From contig CAZSXU010000014.1 in the NCBI GenBank assembly GCA_964610505.1, positions 1 through 64,000 of the forward strand: a stretch of 64,000 nucleotides of DNA. The letters run 5' to 3'. This DNA comes from CAZSXU01 sp964610505 (GTDB lineage: Bacteria > Arandabacterota > Arandabacteria > JAGLYR01). A model generated the notes under the pieces. The model saw only the letters and a list, made by a program, of their open reading frames with translations. It was not told where the DNA came from and ran no database searches. A program made the translations under genes and the position numbers. This document shows positions 44,066 through 53,680 of this stretch, piece after piece (the first letter of the stretch is position 1; each line of letters begins with the position of its first letter).

Positions 44066-45484
44066 ATGTCAAAGAACAACTCCATGTTTCATGTGCTCCA
44101 GATCCTTGCGATGGCTACCGGACTCGCGGCGGCCGCAGGCTGCGGGGGGGCTTCGAGTGGCCCCTGGCCCGAGGCCCGTCCTCTCGGGCGAGACCTCGAC
44201 GCCTACCGGGCGCCTGCGCGTCCGACGTCGGCCTCCGACGCGCCGGCCCGGAGTTCGGGTGCCGATCCCCCTTCGACCGTCCTTTCCCTGAAAGATGCAC
44301 TGGCGTTTGCGCTTGAGCGGAGTCCCGAGCTGGCGGCCTCCTCCTGGGAGGTTCGAGCCGCCGAAGCGAGAGCCGTTCAGGCGGCCTTAAGGCCGAACCC
44401 CGAAATCGAGCTGGAGGTCGAGGAATTCGGAGGCACCCACGGCCGGCGGGACTTCGACGGGGCCGTCGTGATTCCGGCCGTCACTCAGGAGGTTGAGCTC
44501 GGCGGTAAACGCTCCAAGCGAAAGCGGGTTGCTCTCCTGGATACGCAGCTGGCCGGCTGGGACTACGAGTCCAAACGCCTCGATGTGTACACGGAGGTGA
44601 GGATGGCGTTCATTGCCGTACTCGCCGGCCAGGAACGGGTCCTCCTGGCCGAGGAACTGGTACGGCTGTCCGACGAGGTCTACTCGTCCGTTGCGGAAAG
44701 GGTGAACGCCGGGAAGGTTTCCCCGCTTGAAGAGACCAAGGCGAGCGTGACTCTCTCCACCAGCCGCATCGAGCGGGACCATGCGAAACGCGATCTTGCC
44801 GTGGCGAGAAAGCGGCTTTCGATTACCTGGGGAAATCCATCGCCGACGTTTGAGAGGGTCGAGGGGCAGCTGGAGTCACCGGGCCAGGTTCCGCCCGTCG
44901 AGACGCTGGTCTCCCGGGTTGCCGGGAACCCCGAGGTGGCCCGCTGGACGACGGCGATCGAGCAACGTCGTGCCGCCATCGAGATGGAGAAGGCCGGGAG
45001 GATTCCGGACCTGACCCTATCGGGCGGCGTCCAGCAGTTCAGGGAAACCGGCGATCGGGCATTCAAGGTGGGGATCTCCATTCCGTTTCCGATCTTTGAT
45101 CGCAACCAGGGGGCGGTGAGGGAAACCGAGAGCGCCCTGGCCAAGGCGAACGAAGAACGCCGGGCCGTCGAGGTACGGGTTCGCGGCCGGATTCTGGAAA
45201 CACATGAATTGTTAACGGTAGCTCATTCGGAAGCCCGGAGTCTCGGCGAGGTGGTTCTTCCGGCCGCCCGCCGGGCGTTTGAGGCTGCCGAGGAGGGCTA
45301 CCGGAGTGGGAAGCTGGGATACCTGGATGTCCTGGATGCCCAGCGGACCTACTTCCAGGTGAAAGAACAGTGGGTCCAGGCGCTCTCGGCCTATCACGGG
45401 GCCGTGGCGGAAATGGAACGACTGATCGGCGGGTCCCTCCGGGAAGCGGGCGGGCTCGAACCAAACCAGGAGAATCAACGATGA
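44066..45484 (+). CDS. CusC/CzcC-type outer-membrane efflux lipoprotein
   Basis: 472 residues of the TolC family. The N-terminus has a signal sequence with a lipobox-like AAAGC (Cys26), so it is probably a lipoprotein. Two outer-membrane-efflux repeats (about 75-255 and 280-460) contain the long helices expected for the periplasmic barrel, for example RSPELAASSWEVRAAEARA and LGYLDVLDAQRTYFQVK. It should form the outer-membrane exit of the metal pump. The stop overlaps the adaptor start (ATGA). Confidence 0.92.
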   Translation: MSKNNSMFHVLQILAMATGLAAAAGCGGASSGPWPEARPLGRDLDAYRAPARPTSASDAPARSSGADPPSTVLSLKDALAFALERSPELAASSWEVRAAEARAVQAALRPNPEIELEVEEFGGTHGRRDFDGAVVIPAVTQEVELGGKRSKRKRVALLDTQLAGWDYESKRLDVYTEVRMAFIAVLAGQERVLLAEELVRLSDEVYSSVAERVNAGKVSPLEETKASVTLSTSRIERDHAKRDLAVARKRLSITWGNPSPTFERVEGQLESPGQVPPVETLVSRVAGNPEVARWTTAIEQRRAAIEMEKAGRIPDLTLSGGVQQFRETGDRAFKVGISIPFPIFDRNQGAVRETESALAKANEERRAVEVRVRGRILETHELLTVAHSEARSLGEVVLPAARRAFEAAEEGYRSGKLGYLDVLDAQRTYFQVKEQWVQALSAYHGAVAEMERLIGGSLREAGGLEPNQENQR

Positions 45485-46950
45485 AACGAACGGAGACCTT
45501 GGCCCTGGCTGTGGCGGTCTTTCTTTTCGCAGTCTCGGGCGTCCTGTGGCTCACGAAGCCCGACTCGCCGGGTGTCCCCGCGGCGCACGACGGCGGGGAT
45601 CATACCGGCGGCGGATTGTGCGGCCACGACCATTCCGCCGAGGCACCGGCGGACGCGAACGTGCCCGCGTGCGGCCACGACCATTCCGCCGAGGCACCGG
45701 CGGAAGACGGCGCACCCTCGTGCGATCATGACCATTCGGGGGAACACGCGCACGGCGAAGGCGCGGCGGATCTTGAGATGTCGATCGATGAAATCATGAC
45801 GACCGAATGCGAGCACGGAGTGGCCACGCATCTCTGCGATGACTGCCGGTACGAAGTCGGTGTCGTCAAGGTGGACGAGTCGCTCATTCGAAATCACCCC
45901 ACCTCCGAAGAGGGACTGATCCGCGTCATCCCGGCTTCCCGATCGGCAACGCCTTCCGTCTTGCGGGTCACGGGGGAGGTGGGACTCAATGAAAACCAGG
46001 CCGTTCGCATCAGCCCGCAGGTCCCCGGCATCATCCGATCGGTGCCCATTGACATCGGTGCCCGGGTGAAGAGGGGGGACGTGCTCTTCGAGATCGAGAG
46101 CCGGGAGCTGGGGCGGGCCTTCAGTGAGTATGAGAGAAACCGGGCGATGGCGGATCTGGCCAGGCAGAACTTCGAGCGGGAGAAGACCCTTTTCGACAAG
46201 AAGATCTCCTCCGAGTGGGACATGATCGAGACGCAGATGGTCTATAAGGAGCACGAGACGAATCTCCAGGCGTCGGAGACGGCGCTCCGGGTTCTGGGAT
46301 TTACGGACGAAGATCTACGGTCGCCGGCAGGACCGACGGGCGCGGCGCGGACCGGGCGCCTCCCGGTTCGTTCGCCCATTGACGGCAGGGTCATCGAGAA
46401 ACAAGCCGTGGTGGGAGAGCGGGTGGACGAAGGCGATGACCTGATGATGGTTGCGGATCTCGGTGCCGTCTGGGTGTGGGCCGACATCTATGAACAGGAT
46501 CTGGCGACTCTCATCGAGGCCAGGCGGCACGGTCCGGTACCGGTCGAGGTATCCGTGCACGCGTTTCCCGGGTTGGCGTTTCCGGGGGAGATCGACTACG
46601 TCGGCGCCGTGATGCAGGAACGAACCCGAACCGTGAAGGTGCGGGCGACGGTGGCCAACGGGGAAGAGCTTCTTCGCCCCGGGATGTTCTGCGAGATCCG
46701 GCTTCTCCTGGGAATCACCGATGCCGCCCTGGCCGTCCCCAAGGCCGCACTCCTCTCCGACGAGGGCGTCGATTTCATTTTCAAGCATCTGACGGGCAAC
46801 TGTTTCGTCCGGAGACCGGTGGACCTAGGACGAGAGTTCGAGGGCCGGGTGGAGGTTCTCGCCGGACTCGGTGCCGGTGAGATGATCGTGACCGACGGCG
46901 CATTTCTTCTGAAATCGGATGTCCTGCGCTCGAAGATGGGCGCAGGCTGA
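45481..46950 (+). CDS. CusB/CzcB-type adaptor with His-rich repeats
   Basis: 489 residues from ATG 45481, which overlaps the previous stop. A signal anchor (about 5-24) is followed by a metal-binding segment at 36-95 with repeated CGHDHSAEAPA units and HDHSGEHAHGEG, then a CEHGVATHLCDDCRYE module (110-125) with paired Cys, as in other heavy-metal adaptors. The lipoyl halves (SPQVPGIIRSVPIDIGARV and VRSPIDGRVIEKQAVVGERV), a helical hairpin, beta-barrel and membrane-proximal domains follow. It should collect periplasmic metal (Cu, Ag, Zn, Co or Cd; not resolvable) and pass it to the pump. Confidence 0.93.
   Translation: MKRTETLALAVAVFLFAVSGVLWLTKPDSPGVPAAHDGGDHTGGGLCGHDHSAEAPADANVPACGHDHSAEAPAEDGAPSCDHDHSGEHAHGEGAADLEMSIDEIMTTECEHGVATHLCDDCRYEVGVVKVDESLIRNHPTSEEGLIRVIPASRSATPSVLRVTGEVGLNENQAVRISPQVPGIIRSVPIDIGARVKRGDVLFEIESRELGRAFSEYERNRAMADLARQNFEREKTLFDKKISSEWDMIETQMVYKEHETNLQASETALRVLGFTDEDLRSPAGPTGAARTGRLPVRSPIDGRVIEKQAVVGERVDEGDDLMMVADLGAVWVWADIYEQDLATLIEARRHGPVPVEVSVHAFPGLAFPGEIDYVGAVMQERTRTVKVRATVANGEELLRPGMFCEIRLLLGITDAALAVPKAALLSDEGVDFIFKHLTGNCFVRRPVDLGREFEGRVEVLAGLGAGEMIVTDGAFLLKSDVLRSKMGAG
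45618..45704 (+). repeat. In-frame 51-bp duplication of the His-rich unit
   Basis: A 36-nt block occurs identically at 45618-45653 and 45669-45704 with a 51-bp period, coding for two copies of CGHDHSAEAPA. The near identity at DNA level suggests a recent duplication that enlarged the metal-binding segment. Confidence 0.85.
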
Positions 46951-46992
46951 GCGGATTAGACGGCAGGCGTGCCCTGCCCTGTGGGGAGAACA

Positions 46993-49900
46993 ATGCTTGA
47001 CGGCTTTATCAGACTCATACTTGCCCGGCGTTCTCTCGTGCTGATCGGAACGGTCGTGCTCGTGATCGCTGGACTCTTCGCGTGGCGGCACCTGCCCGTC
47101 GACGCGTTCCCGGACGCCACGAACGTACAGGTGGTGATTCTCACCGAAGCGCCCGGTCTGGCGCCCGTGGATGTCGAACAACAGATTACGTTTCCCATCG
47201 AACTGGCGATGCAGGGTCTCCCGGACGTACGGGAGGTCCGCTCCCTGTCGAAATCGGCCCTCTCTCAGGTCATCGTGATCTTTGAGGACCATGTCGATAC
47301 CTACTTCTCCAGACAGCTGGTGTTTGAACGTCTGGAGGCCGCCAAGGATGATCTGCCGGATTGGGTCGAGCCCGAGATGGGGCCCATCAGTACAGGCCTG
47401 GGGGAGATCTACCAGTATACCCTGGAGAGCGACGTCCGGTCCCCGACCGAACTCAGGACCATCCAGGACTGGCTCATCGCCCCCCAACTGCGCCCTGTGG
47501 CCGGAGTGAACGAGGTCAACAGCCTCGGCGGGTACGTAAAGCAGTACCACATCCTGGTCGATCCCAACCGGTTGCTGAAGTACGGCGTCACGCTTCGAGA
47601 TGTGGTCGAGGCGGTCGAGAACAACAACGCCAGCGCGGGCGGGAACTTCATCGTCAAAGGATGGGAACAGGCCTACGTGCGATCCGTCGGCCTGGTCCAG
47701 ACGCTGTCGGATATCGAACACATCGTTCTCAAGGCCGCGGACGGAGCGCCCGTGTTCCTGAGAGACGTGGCCGACGTGGAGGTTGGCGCGGAGACGCGGC
47801 AGGGTGCGGTCACGCGGGATGGAAAAGGGGAAACGGTGGCCGGGATGGCCATCATGTTGAAGGGGTCAAATTCGAAAGAGGTCGTGGATCGCGTGAAGGA
47901 AGCGATCTCCAGAATCCAGGCGGGTCTGCCCGACGACGTGAGAATTTCACCCTTCTACGACCGGACGGCCCTCATCCAGGCATGCATTCATACCGTGAGC
48001 AACGCTCTCCTCCTGGGCGGGATTCTCGTCGTCCTGGTGCTTCTCCTCTTCTTGGGGAATCTCCGAGGAGCACTGGTTGTTGCGGCGTCTCTCCCGCTCA
48101 CGGCGTTTATTGCCTTCATCCTCATGGGATGGAGCGGGGTGACCGCCAACCTCATGAGCCTGGGGGGGCTCGCCATCGCGATCGGCATGATCGTGGACGC
48201 GTCGATCATCGTGTCCGAGAACATCTCCCGCCACCTGGCGGAGCGGGGAAGGCGGACCTCGCCGACCGCCGAGATTGCCTTTGAGGCCGTGCGGGAAGTG
48301 GCGAGGCCCGTGATCTTCGCAATTCTGATCATTGTCATCGTGTTTGTTCCACTGTTCACGCTGGAGCAGATGGAAGGCAAGATGTTCAAGCCCCTGGCCA
48401 TGACCATGGTCTTCGCGCTGATCGGCTCACTCCTTGTGGCATTCACGGTGGTGCCGGCTCTAATGACATGGGTTCCGCGGGGGCGGAAAGGGGAGGAAGA
48501 CAACCGGATCGTTCGCATGCTCAGGCGGGGATACCGGCCCGCCCTTTCCCTGGCACTGAAGCATCGATGGCCGACCGTGGTGATCGCCTTGGTCCTTCTC
48601 GTCGGGGTCATACTCCTCGTTCCCCATCTCGGCACAGAGTTTCTGCCGCAGCTCGACGAGGGGGCGATCGCGATCAACGCGACCCGCCTCCCCTCGGCTT
48701 CGCTGGACGGATCGGTTGCCGTAGGGACCTTCGTCGAGCAACGCCTCGCCGAGTTCCCGGAGGTGCAAACGGTCGTGACCAAGACCGGCCGCGCCGAGAT
48801 CTCCGAAGACCCGATGGGCCCCGAGCAGAGCGACTTCGTCATCATGCTCCATCCGAGGAACGAGTGGAAGACCGGTCGTTCCAAGGCGGATCTGGTGGCG
48901 GCGATCCAGGAGAACCTGAGCCAGATCCCCGGGCTCCGGCTCTCGTTCTCCCAGCCGATTGCCCTGCGTGTGAACGAGCTGATCTCCGGCATCAAGAGCG
49001 ACCTGGCGGTCAAAGTGTTCGGGCCGGATCTGGAGGTTCTCAGGGATACGGCCAATGAAATCGCCGTCCGGATGCAGGGCGTTCGCGGAGCCGAAGACGT
49101 GAAGGTCGAGCAGATCTCCGGATTTGCACAGATTGAGGTCGATATCGATCGTCGTGAGATTGCCCGTCACAAAATCAACGTTGCGGACATCAACGAGATC
49201 ATCGAGACGGCCGTCGGGGGCAGGGTGGCGACGACCATCGTAGAAGGGCAGATGCGTTTCGCGGCGGCGGTGCGGTTCCCGGAGCCGTTTCGCCGGGACG
49301 CTGCTTCGTTGGCGCGAATTCTGGTGCCCGCGCCCGACGGGCGACGGATCCCCCTGGGGCAGCTGGCGGACATCCGGCAGGTGGAGGCGCCCGGGCAGAT
49401 CAGCCGGGAGAACAACCTGCGTCGTGTGGTCGTGGAGTGCAATGTCCGCGGGCGTGACCTGGGCAGCTTCGTGGCGGAGGTTCGGGAGAAATCCCGATCC
49501 ATCGTCGCGGGGATGCCGGCGGGATACTTCCTGGATTTCGGAGGTCAGTTCGAGAACCAGCAGCGCGCCATGCGGCGGTTGTCCATCGTCGTTCCCGTTT
49601 CCATTCTGCTTATCTTTCTGATGCTCTTTTCCGCCTTCGGTTCCCTCCGGTCGGCTCTTCTGGTTCTGGCCAATCTGCCGTTCGCTCTCGTTGGCGGAGT
49701 GCTGGCCATTTTCCTGTCCGGAATCAACCTCAGTGTCTCGGCCGCCATTGGCTTCATTGCCGTCTTCGGCATCGCGGTGGAGGACGGCACCGTCATGGTT
49801 TCGTTCTTCAACCGATTTCGCGACCAGGGATTGAGCCCGATGGATGCCGTACGGAAGGGGTGCGAGGTCCGCTTCACCTCGGTTCTGATGACGACGCTCA

Positions 49901-50079
49901 CGACTCTCCTGGGACTCATGCCCATGTTCTTTGCCCGGGGAAGCGGATCGGAAATTCAGCGTCCGCTGGCGGCCGTGGTGTTGGGCGGTCTGGCTTCGGC
50001 GCTCGTGCTGACGCTGCTGGTCCTGCCGGTGCTGTATTCCCTCGTGGAAGGTCGATCGGAGGCGGATGCGGAGACGTAG
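46993..50079 (+). CDS. CusA/CzcA-type heavy-metal RND pump
   Basis: 1028 residues from ATG 46993, which follows GGGGAGA. Twelve membrane helices in two sets of six with two large periplasmic loops, as in RND pumps. HME-RND features include the first helix followed by DAFPDATNVQVVILTEAPGL, the conserved EQQITFPIE, the TM4 segment GLAIAIGMIVDASIIVSEN carrying the proton-relay Asp, and the repeat-2 equivalent AVFGIAVEDGTVMVSFFN. It uses the proton gradient to export metal cations. Last gene of the operon; the ion cannot be told without the binding-site residues. Confidence 0.94.
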   Translation: MLDGFIRLILARRSLVLIGTVVLVIAGLFAWRHLPVDAFPDATNVQVVILTEAPGLAPVDVEQQITFPIELAMQGLPDVREVRSLSKSALSQVIVIFEDHVDTYFSRQLVFERLEAAKDDLPDWVEPEMGPISTGLGEIYQYTLESDVRSPTELRTIQDWLIAPQLRPVAGVNEVNSLGGYVKQYHILVDPNRLLKYGVTLRDVVEAVENNNASAGGNFIVKGWEQAYVRSVGLVQTLSDIEHIVLKAADGAPVFLRDVADVEVGAETRQGAVTRDGKGETVAGMAIMLKGSNSKEVVDRVKEAISRIQAGLPDDVRISPFYDRTALIQACIHTVSNALLLGGILVVLVLLLFLGNLRGALVVAASLPLTAFIAFILMGWSGVTANLMSLGGLAIAIGMIVDASIIVSENISRHLAERGRRTSPTAEIAFEAVREVARPVIFAILIIVIVFVPLFTLEQMEGKMFKPLAMTMVFALIGSLLVAFTVVPALMTWVPRGRKGEEDNRIVRMLRRGYRPALSLALKHRWPTVVIALVLLVGVILLVPHLGTEFLPQLDEGAIAINATRLPSASLDGSVAVGTFVEQRLAEFPEVQTVVTKTGRAEISEDPMGPEQSDFVIMLHPRNEWKTGRSKADLVAAIQENLSQIPGLRLSFSQPIALRVNELISGIKSDLAVKVFGPDLEVLRDTANEIAVRMQGVRGAEDVKVEQISGFAQIEVDIDRREIARHKINVADINEIIETAVGGRVATTIVEGQMRFAAAVRFPEPFRRDAASLARILVPAPDGRRIPLGQLADIRQVEAPGQISRENNLRRVVVECNVRGRDLGSFVAEVREKSRSIVAGMPAGYFLDFGGQFENQQRAMRRLSIVVPVSILLIFLMLFSAFGSLRSALLVLANLPFALVGGVLAIFLSGINLSVSAAIGFIAVFGIAVEDGTVMVSFFNRFRDQGLSPMDAVRKGCEVRFTSVLMTTLTTLLGLMPMFFARGSGSEIQRPLAAVVLGGLASALVLTLLVLPVLYSLVEGRSEADAET

Positions 50080-50261
50080 GCGTGGAGTCGTCGCCGTTCG
50101 ACGCGGGATCGTCGGCGCCCCCGGCTGTCGGGCCTTCTCGTTCTCTTCTTGGTTGTACGGAATCCGGATGCTCCGTACAATAGATGACGGGAGGGTTCGG
50201 AGTGAGGGGCTTCGGAAGCCGTCCCGGGGCCGGGACTTCCCGGCGCGATCGGAGACGAAGG

Positions 50262-51839
50262 ATGATCCCTGGGAAGAGGAGAGCCGCCGACAGTTTGCGC
50301 GAGGGGGATGCGGAGAGGGGGCGGTTCGGGTTTCACGGTAAGCCGGCGGCGCTCGTTGTGTCGGTCTTTGTCGTTTCCCGAGTTCTCTTCTTCCTCGCCG
50401 GGGTCCGATTCGAGGCCACCCCCCTCAACAGCTACTGGCAGTATCTCGATCCTCAATGGCTCAGGGAGGATCTTGTCCGGAGCCTGTTCTATCTCCACAG
50501 CCAACCCCCACTGTTCAATTGTTTTCTCGGGCTGGTGTTGAAAACGTTCCCGGGTCACGAGAGCGGAGCTTTCGCCGTCAGCTACATGGCTCTCGGCCTG
50601 GTCCTGGGCATCTCTCTCTATTTGCTGATGATCCGGCTGGGCGTTTCGCGATGGCTGGGCGCGGTGCTTTCGATCCTGTTCCTCATCAGTCCGTCATGCA
50701 TTCTCTACGAGAACTGGCTTTTCTATACGTGCCCGGTCACCGTCCTCCTCTGTGTGTCGGCGCTGTTCTTTCACAGATTTCTGAGCACCCGCAGTGTGGC
50801 GAATGGCATCGTGTTTTTCACACTCCTTGCCGCCGTGGTATTGACTCGGAGCATCTTCCACCTCTTCTGGTTTCTGTTGTTCGGGGTGATTCTGGTTCTC
50901 TCGCAGCCGAGGCATTGGAAAAAAGTGGTCGTCGCGGGGTGTGTGCCGCTGGCGCTTCTCATGTTCGTCTATGCGAAGAATCTGTACCTCTTCGGGAGTT
51001 TTTCCAGCAGCACGTGGCTCGGAATGAATTTCGCCAAGATCACGACGGTTCGAGTGCCCAAGGAGCTGCGATGGGAATGGGTGAGCACGGGCACGCTTTC
51101 CAGCTTGGCCCTTCACCACCCCTTCGCCGGCCCCGGGAGTAGATCCTACCGCGGCTATTTCAGCCAACGGCCGAGAATCGGCGTCTCGGTTCTGGACGAC
51201 GAGCTGAAGTCGACGGGACACGCGAACTATAACAACATCGCCTATGTCCGGATCTCCAAGCAGTACTTCAGGGACGCGATGACCGTGTTGGCGCTCGATC
51301 CTGTCCGCTACCTCGGGGGGGTTGCCAAAGCCTGTGAGATTTACCTGAGGCCCGGAAGTCATTCGGAACTGTTGCGGGAGAATCGCAGGCGGCTGCGCGA
51401 TTTCGAGAGAGCCTATCACATCGTCTTTCACGGGCAGGTTTCCGACGAGCGTGGAATCCCCCTCCAGCGTGGCAGCATTGCCGAGTACTATGTGCATGCC
51501 CGGGGAAGTGCGGGGTGGTTCACCAGCAAGGCCTGGTTCCTGATTGTGGGCTGCCCGCTACTCACGTTGTTCGGATTCGTTCTGGGGATGCGGGTGCTGA
51601 GGACGAGGGCGGACGCTCCCTTTGCGCTCACGATGCTGTTTCTGGCGGCCAACATCGCCTACGTGACGGTGGTCTCCAACGCCGTCGAGATCGGTGAGAA
51701 CAACCGGTATCGCTTCATTGTTGATCCTTATCTTCTCGTCATCGCCGGCGTGTGCCTGGAGCGCGGGCTCGGCGCGCTTCGGCGCCGCAGATCGGACATG
51801 AGCAAAGTGTGTGGAGACGAGCCGGGATACGGAGGGTAG
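50262..51839 (+). CDS. Multi-pass membrane protein, possible GT-C-like enzyme
   Basis: 525 residues from ATG 50262, preceded by GGAGACGAAGG; earlier starts run through Arg-rich, unlikely sequence. About ten membrane helices. After the first helix comes GVRFEATPLNSYWQYLDPQWL and then YLHSQPPLFNCFLG, which recalls the acidic-loop and Pro-rich layout of GT-C glycosyltransferases, but no firm family motif is seen. A soluble stretch lies at about 250-400. The Memo-like gene starts 1 nt after its stop, so the two are surely co-transcribed. Function unknown. Confidence 0.75.
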   Translation: MIPGKRRAADSLREGDAERGRFGFHGKPAALVVSVFVVSRVLFFLAGVRFEATPLNSYWQYLDPQWLREDLVRSLFYLHSQPPLFNCFLGLVLKTFPGHESGAFAVSYMALGLVLGISLYLLMIRLGVSRWLGAVLSILFLISPSCILYENWLFYTCPVTVLLCVSALFFHRFLSTRSVANGIVFFTLLAAVVLTRSIFHLFWFLLFGVILVLSQPRHWKKVVVAGCVPLALLMFVYAKNLYLFGSFSSSTWLGMNFAKITTVRVPKELRWEWVSTGTLSSLALHHPFAGPGSRSYRGYFSQRPRIGVSVLDDELKSTGHANYNNIAYVRISKQYFRDAMTVLALDPVRYLGGVAKACEIYLRPGSHSELLRENRRRLRDFERAYHIVFHGQVSDERGIPLQRGSIAEYYVHARGSAGWFTSKAWFLIVGCPLLTLFGFVLGMRVLRTRADAPFALTMLFLAANIAYVTVVSNAVEIGENNRYRFIVDPYLLVIAGVCLERGLGALRRRRSDMSKVCGDEPGYGG

Positions 51840-51840
51840 C

Positions 51841-52941
51841 ATGAGACGTCGGGTTTTCATCTTGTTCCCGGTGGCGCTGTGGATCGGAATCTGTTGTCGA
51901 GGTGCCGTTGTCCTCTCCGGCGGCGTCCCGGATGTCCCGACCGTACGGGGGCTGGCGGACACCGTCGGATTCGCGTACACGCCGGAGCAGATCGAAGCGG
52001 TCGTGGAGCTATCGGAGCGGGTTGAGGACGAACGGTGGAATCGCTCTCTCGAGCAGGGGCCCTGGGTGGGAGCGGTCGCGCCCCACGACGACCATCTCTA
52101 CGCGGGTCCGGTCTACGTCCACGTCATGCCCGGCGTTCGGGCGAAGACCGTAGTGGTGATCGGCGTGGCCCATCGCGCGCGAACGTGGGGGGAGAAAAAC
52201 CGGCTGATCTTCGACAGGTTCTCGGCGTGGCGCGGCCCGTACGGGCCGATGCCGGTCTCGAGTTTGCGAGACGATATCCTGGAAAGGATGAACCCCGACG
52301 ACTATGTGGTGTCCAACGAATTTCACGCCGAGGAGCACTCCATCGAGGGGCTCCTCCCGTTCCTGCAGTACTACAACCGGGACGCAGAGATCGTGCCGGT
52401 TCTCGTTCCCTACATGGATTGGGAGAGGATGGACGAGCTGGCTTTGGATCTCGGCCTCGCGCTCGCCGAGATCTCCCGGGAGCGCGAATGGATTCCGGGA
52501 TCGGACCTGGCGATCCTGATCTCGGTCGATTGCGTGCATTACGGAGACGAGGGGTGGGGGGGGAAGAACTACGCCCCCTTCGGCAGCGACGGCGGGGGAT
52601 ACGACCTGGCCGTGGCGAGGGAACGAGATCTGATCGAAACGCATCTGGTGGGGACCGTCCGTCCCGACAAGTTGCAGGCGCTGATGCTCCGCCTGGTAGA
52701 CGAGGAAGACGTCACGCAGTATCGCATCACGTGGTGCGGGCGATTCTCGGTCCCCTTCGGACTCGATTGCCTGTATCACTATATGACCGAGATCGGACAG
52801 CCGACGCCGGCCGGAGTCTTCCTCCGGTACGGGACGAGCATCGATCTCGGGAGGCTGCCCATCGATCACTTGGGTATCGGCGTGACCGCGCCGGCGTCGC
52901 TCCACCATTGGGTCGGTTACGCGGCGGTCGGCTATCGATAG
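51841..52941 (+). CDS. Exported Memo-family protein (AmmeMemoRadiSam system B)
   Basis: 366 residues from ATG 51841 after GGAGGG. The N-terminus (RRRVFILFPVALWIGICC) is a signal peptide or lipoprotein signal, which Memo proteins usually lack. The Memo fold is recognised by APHDDHLYAGP, VIGVAHRA, HAEEHSIEGLLPFLQYY, SVDCVHYGD and ITWCGRF; the His, His and Cys that form the iron site in Memo are all in place. Related proteins have been linked to redox or dioxygenase chemistry, but the reaction is unsettled. No AMMECR1 or radical SAM partner gene is adjacent. Confidence 0.82.
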   Translation: MRRRVFILFPVALWIGICCRGAVVLSGGVPDVPTVRGLADTVGFAYTPEQIEAVVELSERVEDERWNRSLEQGPWVGAVAPHDDHLYAGPVYVHVMPGVRAKTVVVIGVAHRARTWGEKNRLIFDRFSAWRGPYGPMPVSSLRDDILERMNPDDYVVSNEFHAEEHSIEGLLPFLQYYNRDAEIVPVLVPYMDWERMDELALDLGLALAEISREREWIPGSDLAILISVDCVHYGDEGWGGKNYAPFGSDGGGYDLAVARERDLIETHLVGTVRPDKLQALMLRLVDEEDVTQYRITWCGRFSVPFGLDCLYHYMTEIGQPTPAGVFLRYGTSIDLGRLPIDHLGIGVTAPASLHHWVGYAAVGYR

Positions 52942-52970
52942 GCTCGGCCGCGGAGTGCCACGCGAAGAGC

Positions 52971-53121
52971 CAGCCACAGATTCCACAGATTTTGACGAGA
53001 GGGACAAGGTCAAGGGCCATCCGCAGATGACGCAGATCAATGCGTAACCCCGATGCCCCTGTCCAAGCTCAACTTTCGACTGTCGACTTTCCATTTTCTC
53101 GGGCCGGCACTGCCCGGCCCG
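52971..53121. repeat. Repeat-rich convergent spacer with a GC-rich hairpin
   Basis: CAGCCACAGATTCCACAGATT at about 52971-52991, a CCGCAGATGACGCAGATCAA run at about 53021-53040, and CAACTTTCGACTGTCGACTTTCC at about 53070-53092. The hairpin CGGGCCGG (53100-53107), 6-nt loop, CCGGCCCG (53114-53121) lies 4 nt after the anti-sigma stop on the minus strand and may terminate that operon. Confidence 0.55.
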
Positions 53122-53125
53122 TTGG

Positions 53126-53680
53126 CTACTCGCGCAGGAATGCGAAGATTCTGGTGAAAGCCCAGATGGTGGGGATACCGGCGAGAAGCGTTGCGGCCAC
53201 GGCCATGACCAGAGGACGAGACAACACCTCCAGCGCAGAGACCTGTTCCAGCGGCACATCCGCGGCTCGGGCCAAGAATCCCATGACCGCATCCCCGATC
53301 CATGCGACGGGTGCGGCAAGTCCCTGGACCACGGGCTCCATCAAAGCGGGGAGAATGCGCGCCAGGTCCGTTCTGAACACGAGAAGGAGTGCGGAACCGA
53401 CGGCAAATGCAAATACCGGAACCAAATTGGCCCAACGTTGCGCCCTCTTCTCCGCCGCGCGATCGCTGATTGCTTTCTCGGTAACCCGCCGGGCGAAATC
53501 GGCCGATAGCCCGGAGGGCAACTCCTGGACCAGAGCCTCGTGGATTTTCTTCTGCAGGAGGAGTTCGGCCCGGCACCGGCGGCAGCCCGAGAGATGGGCC
53601 TCGAGCTCCGTCATCCGGCGCTCGGGGAGTGATCCCTCCAACATTCGGGCAATCCACTCCGTGTAGTCGAGACAGGTCAT
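53126..53680 (-). CDS. Zinc-binding anti-sigma factor
   Basis: 184 residues. The N-terminal anti-sigma zinc domain has Cys3, His29, Cys33 and Cys36 (EAHLSGCRRCRAEL), the HxxxCxxC signature of ZAS proteins. A helical linker leads to one clear membrane helix (about 84-103) and a hydrophobic C-terminal segment (about 157-180). It should hold the ECF sigma factor at the membrane until a signal arrives. Its ATG overlaps the sigma stop by 4 nt (ATGA). Confidence 0.9.
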   Translation of the reverse strand: MTCLDYTEWIARMLEGSLPERRMTELEAHLSGCRRCRAELLLQKKIHEALVQELPSGLSADFARRVTEKAISDRAAEKRAQRWANLVPVFAFAVGSALLLVFRTDLARILPALMEPVVQGLAAPVAWIGDAVMGFLARAADVPLEQVSALEVLSRPLVMAVAATLLAGIPTIWAFTRIFAFLRE

